Shown: positions 1 to 12,155, counted from the first letter of the stretch. The stretch: DNA of 64,000 bases from Ectobius pallidus (GCA_964059195.1 CAXKWD010000009.1:86711432-86775431), one strand, 5' to 3'. Notes: generated by a model from the letters alone, not told the origin. Numbers and translations: made by a program.

Positions 1-1851
1 TTAAAAGCAAATAGCCTATTGTTATATATATATATATTTTTTTTTTTTTCAAAATCATAATAAATGGCCTTTAAAAAAGTGATTTTTAACATGAATCCAT
101 CATTGTAAACATTTAATTCCTATTAGTACCGGTATACTATTATTTTAATTTTATTATTATATTATTTTGTTATTATTGGTGATATTATTTATTATTATTA
201 TTTTGCTCTCATTATTTATAACTATTATTAAGTGCCAGAATGGTACTTTATGAGATTGTGTGGGGGGCGAAAAATGTCTGCCCGTGCCATAACTCAAATA
301 AGCTTTTTCGGATTTTTATAAAACTTGATATACGCATTTATAACGTCCGTGGGAAGAACCCTATTGATATTGGACCCAATCAGTTGACCGGTATCGGAAT
401 AATGCCCAATTTAGTGGAAATATATAAAAAAGGTGCGATAACTGAAATACGCTTTATCGGAGTTAGATGAAACTTGGTATATGCATTTATGACCTACGTG
501 GAAAGAAGCCTACTGAATTTGGACCAAATCGGTTGACCGGTACCGAAATAACGGGTAATTAACAGTCACAATATCTTCGTTCTCCGACAATTTGAAGCAT
601 TTTGATTGGGTCGAGGCCAACCTATCAGCGAAACTTTCACGAATAGTACAAAATTAGGAAAACAGTTTCTTTACTATATAAGGCTTGTGAAATGAACACA
701 ATGAACAAATATTCTAATTTTATTTTTACTTACAATTTTCATAGCTCTGAACCACAAACATTTTTAATAAACTGCCAGTGTAAATTTCTTAAAAATTCTG
801 GAGTCAATTAATAATGGCGAGCAAAGCCGCAGGCACCAGCTGTAAAATATTGAAATATCACAGACAATAAAAATCCAAATAAACCATTCCTTCCCTTGAA
901 AAATTATATAATTTCTGAAAATTACATGAATTTATCAAATCAAATTCATATCGTACTTATCTATCCACAAACAGTTGGGATACAATGCTGCATTTTTAAT
1001 AATTGAGGGCTTTGTATGCAAAGCAGTCAGATGTTTGTTTTCTTCTTTGATCTAGTTGAAATTGAGCACTACATGAATAATGTTATATACAGAAGGTACA
1101 ATACAGTGAAATAATTAGCGGAGTTATTTGCCACTTAATTTTGTGAAATGTTGGCATAGGCCTATTTTAAGAATTTCAAGGTGCAATACATTTAGATTTG
1201 ACAAATAACACTATTCCTTCACATATCGATGGGTGACAGGCAGAACATCTTAAGCGCCATTTACATTTTTTTTCAGGAGGAGCAAAAAACGTTTTGCTTA
1301 ATATTTATTAAGCCGAACTGAATAAAATTTTGTCTGTATGCAGCTGGGAGGATCACAGTTACATATACATCAGCGTTGTTTCTTGAAACTGATTATTACT
1401 TGCCGAAAAGGTTCTTAAGTTGTTTTGCCGGTAACTACATTGTTGGTATAAGTTATCTTACAGTTACTTGAGATGTTCTGGCGGGCATCGTTTTCTTCAG
1501 GCTAGTACTTAAGATGTTCTGCTGGATAACTTTTAAGGGTATTATTTTCCAACTTAGTGAAATATTTACATGAGTTTCAATAGCCTTGGATGTCTGGTAG
1601 GGAATTTTAAGTTTCTGGGATAATATAAGACTTATTAACATATTAATATCTAATGAGTATGTTTTTAATGATAGTGTTCACATAACTAGCCTATACACAT
1701 TTAAGTGATTGAACTTATAATAATAAAACAATTTATAAAACATTAAAGCAAGAAGCTACAAAATACAGACAATATTAAGAAATAAAGTACATTAATGTGT
1801 TTGAAAGAAAAATTAATCAAAATTCAATTTAGAGTTACTTCTTTATCCTCC

Positions 1852-2096
1852 TCATCGGTTACTCGAAGTGTAATCAATAAACCTCGGTTCCCCAGAATTA
1901 ATGTTACACGAATTCTTTCTTGGTGAGAATGTAGCAGATTCTTCTGAAGAATCATAATCCACAAGCTTAATGAAAGGAATGCTAGATGCAGCACTAATGC
2001 TTGTAGAACTATTATTATCATTAAAATTATTTGGTTTGACCATATCTGCCATTCCTTCAGAATTTGTACCATTTATGAGATGTCCATCTAGCTCGC
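1852..2096 (-). pseudogene. Unrecognised exon-like open frame inside the 2.05 kb element
   Basis: A minus-strand frame of about 80 residues runs from a good polypyrimidine/AG acceptor (TTCTCTTTTTAG, ending 2097) to a TGA. It is hydrophilic and Asn/Ser-rich: NNFNDNNSSTSISAASSIPF, then IKLVDYDSSEESATFSPRK, ending FIDYTSSNR. Composition and the acidic DSSEES block look like real coding sequence rather than chance. I do not recognise the family. It could be the last exon of the element's own gene or a captured host exon. About 700 bp upstream on the same strand (2780-2840) lies a GC-rich patch with a TGACGTAA site that could be a promoter (inference). Confidence 0.35.
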
Positions 2097-2152
2097 CTAA
2101 AAAGAGAAGAAAAAACGCGAGTGAACCAAAATGAATTACATTTGTTTCAAAT

Positions 2153-2464
2153 CTATTACCTACTATTTACTCCGAGGCACTACATCCCTGGAGGGACTAG
2201 ACCTACAATCCGGTCATCTACCACAGGCAGATGACAGGATTGGGGGTATGTGGCCAGCATGCCGACACCCACGGCCGTTAATAATGGTGACCAGAACGTA
2301 GTTCTCAATCACGTAGCCCCTCAGTTTGTATCACGAGACTGAGTGCACCCCGTTCAAGACCTCAATAACTCAGAAACATCAGAGGAGGTACCGGGGATAT
2401 AACCCGGCCCTGCGGATAGCCTATATAGCCAGCTACTCTAACCACGAGACCATGCCGGAGGTCC
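2153..2464 (-). mobile_element. tRNA-derived SINE with 9-bp target duplication
   Basis: On the minus strand the 5' head shows a pol III A box (CTCGTGGTTAGAGTAGCTGG) and a B box (GGGTTATATCCCCGG), followed by a roughly 240-bp body. It is flanked by direct repeats GTTTCAAAT at 2144-2152 and 2465-2473, the expected target-site duplication of a LINE-mobilised SINE. Composition is clearly GC-richer than the surroundings. Confidence 0.8.
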
Positions 2465-3310
2465 GTTTCAAATTATAAGACTTTTAAAATTAAGTGTATC
2501 ATAGTTCGGATCGAATTAAAACTATGCATGTTTACAGAAATAAGTAAGCAAATAAAGTCACCTTGTGTATGATGTCTGCAGACTGGTACGGGTTGCATTA
2601 TCTTCTATCGTTTCATCACCACACAAAGAAACCAGTAGCCTTCCTCTACTAAAGTTCATTCTTCCTTGCACAATACGTAATGTTCAATCAAATAAGCAAT
2701 ACAATATCACATACAGGAACAAAATGAACTGCAGCTGTCAATTTCTCGCACACGACTAAAAAAATAATGCTAAATGGAATGCAGAAGGCGCGCGAGGTCG
2801 GCAAAGCGAACCAAACCATTGTTACGTCACATTGCTAATGTTATAATAAGAAATAACACTAATTTACTACATAGTATTATTACTGATTCTTAATATGACT
2901 GATTTTGACAGAAACAAGGAGATTTTAAGCACCCTATTAGCCTTAATTATAAAAATAATAAATTATCTTAAGCGCCAACGTTCAGAATTAGTCCCGAAAG
3001 AATTATCTTAAGAGCCAAACATTTTATCTTATGCGCCACTTTGGGCTGGCACTTACGATAAAAATGCGGGAACAGCTCGTTCTTTAAGATGTTTTGCCGG
3101 GCACTAAAATAATTATTTGGTTCTTAAGATAAAATACACCAGCATTTTTCTCCCGCCACAGAAGGAGTTCGTGCAAGATCTTTTGCCAGGACGTAAAACT
3201 CAGTTGCCTCTTTCTATTCACGTTAAAAAGTCAATTTGAGAAAAAGTGGCGGTTAAGATGTTTTGCCTTTCACCCATCGATATGCTTATCAAACTAGACC
3301 GTCATACTGA

Positions 3311-3388
3311 CTGAGTTGGCCGAATGGTAACATCTTGAACTCATATTCTGGAGGTCCCTGGATCAAATCGCGGAGCCAGCCAATTTGA
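3311..3388 (+). repeat. tRNA-like (pol III A/B box) fragment
   Basis: TTGGCCGAATGGTAACATC resembles an A box and CTGGATCAAATCG a B box at tRNA spacing. The block is absent from the matching place in the copy at 25.6 kb, so it may be a SINE or tRNA pseudogene insertion into repeat A. No complete cloverleaf is evident. Confidence 0.4.
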
Positions 3389-3619
3389 CATGGATTTTTT
3401 AATTTTATTTTGTATTTTTATGTGAGTGTACGATTATCAAGATATCACAAATCTGTAGTTCTGCTGATGCTGGTCGATTTTAATCTGATTAAAAAAACTT
3501 ATTTTCTGCATATCATAATTGCAATTATAATTGATTCAACAAAAGCATTCTGGCACTTTGTTATATCAGTTTACCTGATTTTATTATTATAGTGTTATTA
3601 TAAGATTTAAAAGTGAAAA

Positions 3620-4740
3620 AGTAGAGAATCTAAATAACATTATTCAAGAGCTTCAGTGTCAACTTCCCTCTTATACTCAGGATGAATGCACCACTTTCTT
3701 AATAATACTGCTGCTGACACGTGTATGACTTGCGGACATGTTACACCTGACTTTTGAAAATCATGAAGCACAGATATCGAGGGAGGCATTGCTAGAAAAA
3801 CAACTCCCCCATTCAAGATATACGCAAGTTATTAAAATATATACAAAATTGTTAGTTCCCATCTAATAGCACGAGAGATTTTATGTCAGCTTCAATGATT
3901 GGTTTTCATATGAAATTATTTGATGGAATTTGTAAGTTCAAGTTTTTCAATAAGCTTAAAACTGTATGACTACAATAGGTGCTATTTTCTTAATCGCTTC
4001 CACTGAATTTATAAAAAAATTGTTTAAATCATCTGCTGATAGATTATTTTCATGTTTTAATTGCCTGGTTTTGTTCATGACTTAAAGTATTGATGAAATT
4101 TTAAAAAATACAGTCTGTTCTTTCTTCTAAAAATATGATTCCAGTTGATGTTAGTTAAATGAGAAATAAACTTGTTCATGTTGTTTTCATTAAAATCACG
4201 AAATTTAAATGTCTTGCAAGGTAAAGTACAATTACTGAATAAATATTTCACCTCAAGAGCATTATGATCTGATACTGGAAGTTCGAGAACATTGACTTGT
4301 ATACAATTTCGTGGTACACTTGTTAACAATATTATCAAGGCATCATTTACCTCTTGTTGCAGCTGTGTTAAAGCAGTAAGAATTTACTGACCTTAGTATA
4401 TTTAGAAAAATTTTTGTGATAGCTTTTTCAATATTTTATATCACCACACAGCCGAATCTGTACTTTATAATTATTTTAAAATATAATAACTTCATCTAAT
4501 ATTTCAAAAAAGACAGTTTTGTTATTTCCAGGTGATTGATATATAGAAACTATAATAATTTTGTAGTTAGTCGGACTGCTGCAATTTCAATATGCTTTCT
4601 ATAGAAAATCTGGTTACATCCAAAGTGTGATACGTGATACCTTCTTTTACAAAAATAGCTACTCTGCATAGTGGGTGTAATGTTCTATAAAACATGCTCA
4701 CACAATTGAAACCATTTATATGGCCATACTGAAATGCATT
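3620..4740 (-). mobile_element. Decayed non-LTR retrotransposon: endonuclease domain and following region
   Basis: Minus-strand translation, with frameshifts, resembles the APE-type endonuclease of jockey/CR1-like LINEs. A strand like IEIAAVRLTTKL then IYQSPGNN lies near 4500-4600, and VLELPVSDHNALEV (about 4260), containing the SDH motif that ends these endonucleases, is in the 4075-4338 frame. Beyond it, SADDLNNFFINSVEAIKKI-like text (about 4030-3960) fits the linker before the RT. Stops and shifts show it is dead. Its left limit is uncertain. Confidence 0.55.
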
Positions 4741-4879
4741 TTTACTACACCAATGTTAAAAAAAAAAAAAGTTTACTGAGTTTTGTTTCATTCAGTCGGG
4801 AAAATTTCTTTCCGTTCCAAGTTCCTAACTTCCACCTTCATTGCACTAAGTGCAGAAACATTTTTTCATACATATGTGT

Positions 4880-5580
4880 CATACCAGTTCTACTATATGG
4901 CTGCCAGACATGGGCATTAAGAAAGGAACAAGTTAACATGATAGAGATTTGTCAGAGAAAGATGGAAAGAAAACTGTTGGGAATAAATCTAAGGGACAGG
5001 ATAAGAAATGAGGAGTTAAGAAAAAGAAGTGGACTGGAAAACGCAGCGATTGTTGTAAGAAAAACCAAATGGAATTGGGGAGGTCACGTCATCAGAATGA
5101 ATCAAGAAAGATGGGCGTATGCAACAACTGTTTGGGACCAGAGGAAGGGTAAAAGAAGCAGAGGCAGACCTCGACGCAGATGGGAGGACGAATTCAGGGA
5201 GGAGTTAGGAATGAGATGGACAAGACAGGCCAAAGAAAGAGTGAACTGGAAACAAGTGACAAAACATTTAAATCATTAGGAAAACAGTGATCTAGGAAAG
5301 GAAGAAGAGTTCAGGGAGGAGGCAGAAACGAGATGTTCAGGATAGGTCACAGAAAAAGTGAACTGAAAACAAATGATAGAGCATTTAATTCATTAGGAAA
5401 ACAGTGTCCTAGGAAAGTGTTGTTAATATATAGGTCTTAACCCACCAGGAGGCAAAAACCCAACTCTCCAAGGAAATAGCTCACCTTGGGAGAGTAAAAC
5501 AGAGCCAGCCCTACCATGGTAGGAGGCCCTTGCCCTATAAGGGATTGTGACGGGCTTATTTATTTATTTTTATTTATTCT
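4880..5580 (+). mobile_element. LINE 3' fragment: end of reverse transcriptase ORF and 3' UTR
   Basis: The open frame ending at 5279 encodes the C-terminal end of an arthropod endonuclease/reverse-transcriptase: VLLYGCQTWALRKEQ, then KWNWGGHVIRMNQERWA, then GKRSRGRPRRRWEDEFREEL, all characteristic of LINE RT tails. The frame starts at 4734, but the segment before about 4875 shows no RT similarity, so the 5' end is a truncation junction. The 3' UTR (5280-5580) has a partial internal repeat (AGGAAAACAGTG) and ends in a TTTATTTATTTTTATTTATT tail. Opposite in orientation to the LINE at 3.6-4.7 kb. Confidence 0.75.
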
Positions 5581-6270
5581 CTGAAGGATAGGCCTACATA
5601 TAAGTCAGCCAACAGAAACTCAATCTTGCTTCAAGAACAATAAATCTTTGAGCCAGGCTGAAACAACTGAATATGGCATTTTTTTCTCCATCAGAATGAG
5701 AAGTGAGAAAGATGTATTGTTCATGCTTAGGGTAAAGAAAGCTAAGTGAGTGCATTAAATCAGAATTTATTTGGGTTATGCATCCTTTGAGGACTCGACA
5801 TGAACTGTAATAACTTTCTCTTCATTTTTACTACCATTTTACATGAAAATTATTTTATTTTACTTTCTCGAAAATGACTAATTTTTCTATAAAAATTGCA
5901 TACTATATTATAATACATTATACTAAGAATTAAAAGTTTTATTTTACAAATTTTTCCCAAGAAATTCTCTGAAGTATAGTTTAAGCTACCAATTTCCTAC
6001 ATAAACCTATTTTGCAAATAATGCAACTTTGAATGAGGCTGAGACAACTGAACTGCAAACTATTGCAATACAGCTAAATACTATATACTGGAATATATCA
6101 AGGGCAGAGCAAGTTATGTGTTTTACATCAGATTTGTTTTGTCTTCAATTGAAAATTTAGAGATCATGTTAACCACTCACCTTCCTCTGATAGTCACCTA
6201 GTTTTGTAGCTTGACGATAATTGCTGTAAACTCTGGTGGTCGATCTCACATAACACAAGTCTTTATAAAA
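5581..6270. other. AT-rich flank, nothing recognised
   Basis: No ORF of note, RNA gene or inverted-repeat termini seen. Confidence 0.5.
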
Positions 6271-6271
6271 T

Positions 6272-6512
6272 GCGGGTGCGTGGGCAAAGAGAGTTAAGTC
6301 CACCATCGTAAAAAAAATTGAGATATGTCCATAGAGTTATAGATAAAAATGTTCTCTACAATTGTGTTAAATTCAGTAAGTCATAGTTATGGATGTGTGC
6401 CTCATGGGTTTATCCATCTCTAAAGCTATGTTGGGCTGGTATAGTGTGTTAAGTCACTCTAATTCCCAGTAACAAGAAAGTGAACTTAACTCTCTTTGCC
6501 TGCGCACACCGG
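6272..6512 (+). mobile_element. MITE family B, copy 1
   Basis: About 240 bp bounded by inverted repeats: GCGTGGGCAAAGAGAGTTAA at the left and its complement CTTAACTCTCTTTGCCTGCG at the right. It is the same family, in opposite internal orientation, as 46878-47134. Both share interior text such as ATGTCCATAGAGTTATAG and CTCATGGGTTTATCCATCTC. Confidence 0.85.
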
Positions 6513-7010
6513 AAATAATCTTTAGAAAATAAGTTTTGAGATGGAATATAATAATAAAGTAGTTTATATATCACTAGTTTATGAAGGAAATTTTTTTTTT
6601 TCATATCTGCAGAAGTAAATTATAAATTACTTAAATAGTAGAAGAATAAATTACCTTGTCATTCCTGGGATAGGTCTTTGAGAGTGGACATAGGGTGCTA
6701 TTATGCCGGACAGTCTTCATTTTGAGCAACTTATCCTCCATGTGGCATTAGCTCATGCTAGACACGAATCAGTCATCTTCTTCTTGAGGTTGAATTAGAT
6801 ATCTATACAAAAAAGTTCTTCTGTGATGCCCTCAGTTTGGACGAAGGATAAAACCGCCTGCTGCAAGTGAACACAGTAACCCAAAGCTCCAAACCTGCAA
6901 CAACTTCCCAGAAGAATGTTTAACAGATGACTTTTGGACAATCCTAATAATGGACAGAAAGTACAATTAGTAAGGTTTTACATTCATTGGTTTTTAGCAC
7001 GGTAGTTACA
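6513..7010. other. AT-rich flank, nothing recognised
   Basis: No coding or repeat structure identified apart from short homopolymer runs. Confidence 0.45.
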
Positions 7011-7011
7011 G

Positions 7012-7885
7012 TATTCACTCAAGTATAAGCCCACGATTTTTTGCAGAATGTTTCTGTAAAAAAAAAAAAAAAAGGTTGGGACCAAAACAATAGATATTGT
7101 AAGTATTAGTCAGGTCTGGTGCACTCCTACGGAGCCACGAAGGTCAGCAGGTTGGTGTTCTACTGCTGGTGAGTAGATCATTTCAGCTAAAGCTTTGTAA
7201 TGCAAATAATCTGAGGCATAAAAAATTTATTTAGGTGCACATTTAGGCTCAAGATTCTCTTTCAAAAGCCATGTAAATAAAACAGCAGGAAAAGGTTGTG
7301 CACTGTCTCAGCAATTACATTCTCTTTCAAGTGATTGGCCTTAAGCTTATGGAGTAAAAAGATCTTTATGAGAGGCAAATGAGATCGTCTACTATATGCA
7401 AAACTGGTTGATGCTAAATGGATCTTTACTTAGACTACGAGAAGTTTTGCACATGATAATTGGTGCTGTTTCCACACCAACTGATAAGTTTGCATTCATT
7501 ATTTGACAATCAATCAACAGATGAATTCACTAACAAACTAGTCCAACGATTCTAACAGTTAATCAGATTTTCAAATGTACTACTACTACTACAACTACAA
7601 CAAATAAGCCCCAACCACCATGTCTTTTAACATAATGAATACACTGATTGGGTAAAATTGTATTCTGCGGACATCTTTGCACCTAATGGAACGAATATTA
7701 ATAGATCAGTGACTAACAGTAAATTCAAATACGAATCAGAAGTAATCTAGTTTGTTCTCTAAGCTCAACAAACAATCAGTGAATCTAGATGGCTCCATAG
7801 GAGTGCACCACATTGTTCTCTCTTCCACCTAAAATTTTTTTCTGGAAAAAACATCTTTAAAATTAGGGTGGGGTCTATATATACA
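7012..7885. mobile_element. TIR element with long imperfect arms (family C-like)
   Basis: The left arm begins TACAGTATTCACTCAAGTATAA and includes GGTGCACTCCTACGGAGCCA (7119). The right arm contains its complement TGGCTCCATAGGAGTGCACC (7790) and a complement of the TAAGCCC-type start near 7870. The right end is blurred by a TA-rich run. The start resembles the elements at 16573 and 41328 (TA + CNGTATT...). No transposase seen. Confidence 0.55.
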
Positions 7886-7974
7886 TACGTACGAACATAC
7901 AGTTTGTGGGCCTTATTCAAGACTAAATATGGTACAAAGAAAATTTTTATTGCCTTAAGGTTGATAGTTTTGCA

Positions 7975-8396
7975 CAGTAGAGTCCTGCTAATCTGCACGG
8001 AATTTCTGTACTGAATCATCAATAAATTTTGATTTATTGATGTTTTGTTTTGTTAATCCTACATTAGTTTGTAGGTTAAAAACTTAGATCTATGCATAGA
8101 GTACTATTAAAACAAAAATGAAGTTGTAGGAAATGGTATGTTTATGGAAAAAAATATATATATAATTTTACAGTGCATCTCAGTCAGATTGCACCCGCCG
8201 CGCGTTGAGTTCCCTATCCCGCTCCTATCCCCGGTATGCGGCAAAGGAACGCGGCACACGGGTGCAATCTGTCTGAGACGCACTGTAGTAACACAGGACA
8301 GGACATGCATTTTAAAACAAATTCCGTTTAATCTGGACTTTCAGTGAATCGGTTAAGGCCCAATCCCATCTGGTCCAGATTAGCGGGGCTCTACTG
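7975..8396. mobile_element. Tigger/pogo-like MITE carrying a nested MITE
   Basis: The ends CAGTAGAGTCCTGCTAATCTG (left) and CCAGATTAGCGGGGCTCTACTG (right) are inverted repeats of the type typical of pogo/Tigger elements. TA follows the right end; the left TA is not preserved. A second small element sits at 8171-8285. Confidence 0.7.
8171..8285. mobile_element. 115-bp MITE with TA target duplication
   Basis: Near-perfect 28-bp inverted ends: CAGTGCATCTCAGTCAGATT at left and its complement AATCTGTCTGAGACGCACTG at right, flanked by TA (8169-8170, 8286-8287). The interior is GC-rich. The two ATG frames through it are shadows of the palindrome. Confidence 0.8.
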
Positions 8397-8722
8397 TAAA
8401 TCTATTCTATTTGGCCTCAAGAAATATTACCGGTAAGGTAGGGATTGAGGATTGAACATGCAACAAAAATGCACAATTGAGAGGAGTCACAATTTCATCT
8501 TAGGTTCTCTCTGCATGGTTCTATATGTACACAAGACCATTTTCAAAGTTTGGAAATGTCTACACTAAGTGATCTCTTTATAAGTTCAATTTTGGCCAAA
8601 CAATGAACACAGCAAACATAACAAGCATGTGGGCATAAACAAGACAGACATTACAGTGACCATGTTCTTTATTTTGAGAGGACAACTGTACATAACACAA
8701 AAGACTAGAATAACAATGATGG

Positions 8723-8776
8723 TCATGATGATGATGATGATGATGATGATATAATAATAATAATAATAATAATAAT
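8723..8776 (+). repeat. (ATG)n / (AAT)n microsatellite
   Basis: GATGATGATGATGATG then AATAATAATAATAAT; the minus-strand His/Leu-repeat frame across it is an artefact. Confidence 0.9.
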
Positions 8777-10929
8777 AGTAAAACTAGCAATATATTTACA
8801 GTTTTCATTGCATATAAAATATAACTAAAAAGGCTTATGGACCAACAATCCCATTGTTTACATAGTGTATTGCTTGAAACATAAGGTTTACAAAATACTA
8901 TCGATCATTGTAATTTAAAACACATCGTTCTACATATTATTTACACGAATGAGTTATAAACGAAGAGGGGAAGACAACAAATTACCTGGTCTAGGCTATT
9001 AAAAATCTTTGGCTTAAGATGTCCAGGTTGTGTCATGGGTTGTATAGTTAGAAATGTGCAAACATAGTCTGAGTTGAGTTGAAATCTCGCTTCATGTTTT
9101 TGAATTCACTGCAATTTCATGCATCAAATTGCACTGGCAATATGTATAACTTCAGTTCACTATAAACCTTATATTCACCAGAAGAGCTGTAGCATAAGCA
9201 ATACTTACACTTACACTTAAATAAATAAATCTGACACACATTTTAGGCTTCATTTCAAACGATTCTACACAGTCTGACTATGAATTAAAATAAAGTAATT
9301 TGGTTAGCTGATGGTGAGACAAAAATCTTGAAACATGTGTTCTGAGGTAAAATATTTTCCAAATGAAGTGATGTGTGTTCAAAAGTATATTAAATTTATT
9401 AATATTGTTTGGTCTTGTTTGATCGCCCCTTCAATATCCTGGTGATATGCAAATGTACTGCAAATGCAAATGTGAACATAAATGCAAGAAATTAATGAGT
9501 GAGTTAGCAAGCTCCAAACTTTCATCTTTGCATTAATCTTTCTTAAGAATAAGAAACAACTGTAATGTGGCAGAACACAGAACAGATTTTTATCATTGCT
9601 ATCAAGTCATATATTTGTATCCCATTTTAATGTTAACATTTTTAAAATTACGAATGGCTTTAACATAAATTTACCTAAAATAATACAAAATTAATTTCAG
9701 GATTTTTTAAGAGAAATAAGGGGCACTAAAATGTGTGCCAATGATTTATTAATGAGCCTGCTGTTTCTTAAGGAAAATGTAGATTAACAGTTCCTGTTTA
9801 AATGTCTTTAAATGTCATTGCATTCATCCCAAATATGAAAGACATATCTATTGTCAAATGGTTCACTTGACAAAAGCAACATACAAAAGTACAAAAGAGG
9901 AATAAAGGAACAACTGCCCATCTGAATCACTGCCTAATAAGAAAACTCTACCACCATCAAATCTGAATATTTATAATTCTCATCTAGACTGTATGAAAAT
10001 TAACTGTTTTAACATCAACTGAAAAAAAATTATTTTTTTACATGGATTTCAGTTTTTATTACCTAATACCAATTACATATTCCATTTAGATCCTTGTATG
10101 ATTTATAGTAGGCTGACTGTACATACCATTTTCAGCGGGACAGTACTGTTATTTTCATATTTTTTGGCTGTCCCATCATTTTAATGAAAATGACAATGTT
10201 GTACCGTGGATGATTTGAATTTCACACCTTTGAAGGTTTTAAGTTTTATTTTGAAAGCTTCAAGTTATGCCTCACCCTGTTTTTTACCATGTCAATGCCA
10301 CATTTTCAACTAAAAGTAATAGGGTCAGCCTAATTAAAAGGTAAAACAAAACATTTACTTGGGTGCCACAAATTTGCATATGATTCTATAAATTTATTTT
10401 TCTTAAAATGTGACTTTATTCAGCATTATTTATTTACGATATTATTATATATTTTGAATAATTCGTTTCAGAAATGTGTATATGTCCAAGAAGTCTTTAC
10501 AAGTTTATCAGTGGATAATAAAAATGGCAAGATGGGTTTAATTCCCTGTAAATTATCACTGGAATTTAAGGACCAACTTCAACTGTATAATCCTCCCCTT
10601 TTCAGATAGGCTTCATAAAAATGCAATCTTTGTGCATAGAAACTAGATAAGGACTACCTTAACGCGGCATCTCACAAAGTATTACAGGTTACACCTCTAG
10701 TTCTGTTTTCACAATGATACAAGCTTCTTTGCTTGAAATATCTTATTTCTTTGTATTTTTAAATTTATTAGTAACATATACATAGAGATATTATTATAGA
10801 CTGACCGTAAAAGCAATACTAAGAAAAACATGTTCCAACACCTCAAGAAGAAAACAATCAAGAAGTTTGTAAAATCTACACCATAGAGCACATCAGTAAA
10901 CTCCAAGCAAGGATTTGACAGTTAAAAAT
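8777..10929. other. Single-copy-looking AT-rich DNA, nothing recognised
   Basis: No convincing ORF, RNA gene or TIR element. A weak inverted pair, TAGGCTGACTG (about 10110) and GGGTCAGCCTA (about 10321), may mark an old roughly 220-bp element but is too short to call. Confidence 0.4.
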
Positions 10930-11110
10930 GTGTTAACTTAGTTCGCAGGCTTCCACGGCCAGAGTTATAATTAAAATTATAGTAATTGATATCCGGGTTA
11001 GGCCGCGTCGTGTTTATGGTGTCTTCTGACGTTTCGGACAACATATCGTGTCCTTCTTCTGAGAAAGAATTGCAAGAAAATAAGTGCCTGTGATTAGTAA
11101 ACAGTCGCAG
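10930..11110 (-). mobile_element. Retroelement-like coding fragment, possibly Penelope-type
   Basis: The minus strand is open through SEEGHDMLSETSEDTINTTR then PNPDINYYNFNYNSGRGSLR, with a good coding look but no recognised domain. It shows dispersed-repeat character (GC-richer, phrase GACGTTTCGGACAACATATC). Assignment to a Penelope-like element is a guess from its general resemblance to terminal regions of those elements. Confidence 0.3.
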
Positions 11111-12153
11111 TTGTCATGACGTTAGTTAAAAATGTGAGCAAAGCCCATGGAACGTACGTTCTGCACAGATGTAAGTAAAAGTGAAGTCTGCGTTTAAATG
11201 TCAACCATCTTAGTTAATTAACATAGTGTTCCAACACAATCTTTGTAAGTAGAGAAAGAATGAAAAATCCATCTAACAAAATTAATATTAACTAAGAGTC
11301 CACGTGGAGAAAGGAACATATTTTATTTTCAAACAATGACAATGCTTTGTTTTATTCCTATGCATCAGCTCCAAAATTTATGGTCGTTTGCACATCCCTC
11401 TTGTTTTAATTTCTTTATATACACAATTTACATGTCACCGACTTGTTTCCTATGTTCATTACGAACAAAATACAATAATGTACATTTTAACAAGTGTTAT
11501 TTTTAAACATAAAATATGTGCCATGGTTGCTAACTCCTCTATATTTATAACCATATATATAACAAAACAACAGTTTTAAGATCTACACAGTACATAGTAT
11601 TCAATCATAGAAATCTCTACTCAACACCAAGCTTGCAATTTCTGGCTAGTTAAAGAGCGTTTTTGAAGACGAAACTCCAGTCACTAATTAAAATCTGTAA
11701 TCACCCCGGTAATACCTTATTTCATTACACATGGGCTTAAACAGCCCCAGTCCATGGTGATACAAAGTAATGTAACCAAATTCATATCGCTGAATAGGGT
11801 TATAAGATCCTGAAATTCAAAAGCTTCGGCAATGTAAAATCACAGACCCCTATTAATTGAATAGGTACCATGCAGATCTGTACTTTAAATAAAGTAGGAA
11901 CATGTAAAATATAGAAATTTAAATATACAATGTGAATAAAAAATGAAGTCACCACACTTTTACTGTGCATAGCATGCAGCCGACACCAGACATTGGATGT
12001 CCGATCGGCAATTGCTGTGACAATTTTTAGCTCTTGCCACTAATATCTCATACAAGATTCATGTAAGAGAAAATCCATATGTAAAAAGAATTTCACTCCC
12101 CTTTCTTAAGTAGATGTTGAAAGTTCATCGCTTTCCATACAATCTTACAACAT
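11111..12153. other. AT-rich flank, nothing recognised
   Basis: No supported feature; short ATG frames here have no coding character. Confidence 0.45.
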
Positions 12154-12155
12154 AC

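Larger units (their letters stand above)
1226..3280. mobile_element. 2.05 kb DNA transposon with 33-bp TIRs, inserted in repeat A
   Basis: The termini TCGATGGGTGACAGGCA (1226) and its inverted counterpart ending CTTTCACCCATCGA (3280) form imperfect TIRs of about 33 bp. The flanks ...CACATA / TATGCTTATC... match the uninterrupted site ...CACATATGCTTATC... near 25540. The target duplication is therefore TA, or up to ATAT (ambiguous). Both ends carry many subterminal copies of a CTTAAG-based motif: TTAAGATGTTTTGCCGG-like at about 1412, 1461, 1507, 3082 and 3254, and ATCTTAAGNGCCA-like at about 1247, 2966, 3002 and 3026. It contains a SINE (2153-2464) and an exon-like frame (1852-2096). Superfamily not assigned. 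Confidence 0.7.
232..3592 (+). mobile_element. Dispersed repeat family A, long copy interrupted by a 2.05 kb insertion
   Basis: The outer parts 232-1225 and 3281-3592 match, in order, the shorter copy at 25252-25702. Both begin with GCCAGAAtGGTACTTT..GAGATTGTGTGG, share a TTGACAAATAACAC block and end CAGTTTACCTGATTTTATT. Inside the left part a module of about 150 bp is repeated imperfectly (from about 302 and about 452; GTTGACCGGTA in both). A CCATTCCTTCCCTTGAAAA block at about 884 also occurs inside the Helitron at about 42869, so a Helitron-like origin is possible. No coding capacity is seen. Confidence 0.6.

Noticed and set aside
4734..4875. N-terminal part of the 181-residue LINE frame
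   Set aside because: No RT similarity before about 4875; the frame happens to be open across the truncation junction.
8578..8808. Frame with Leu and His repeats
   Set aside because: Translation of the (ATG)n/(AAT)n microsatellite.
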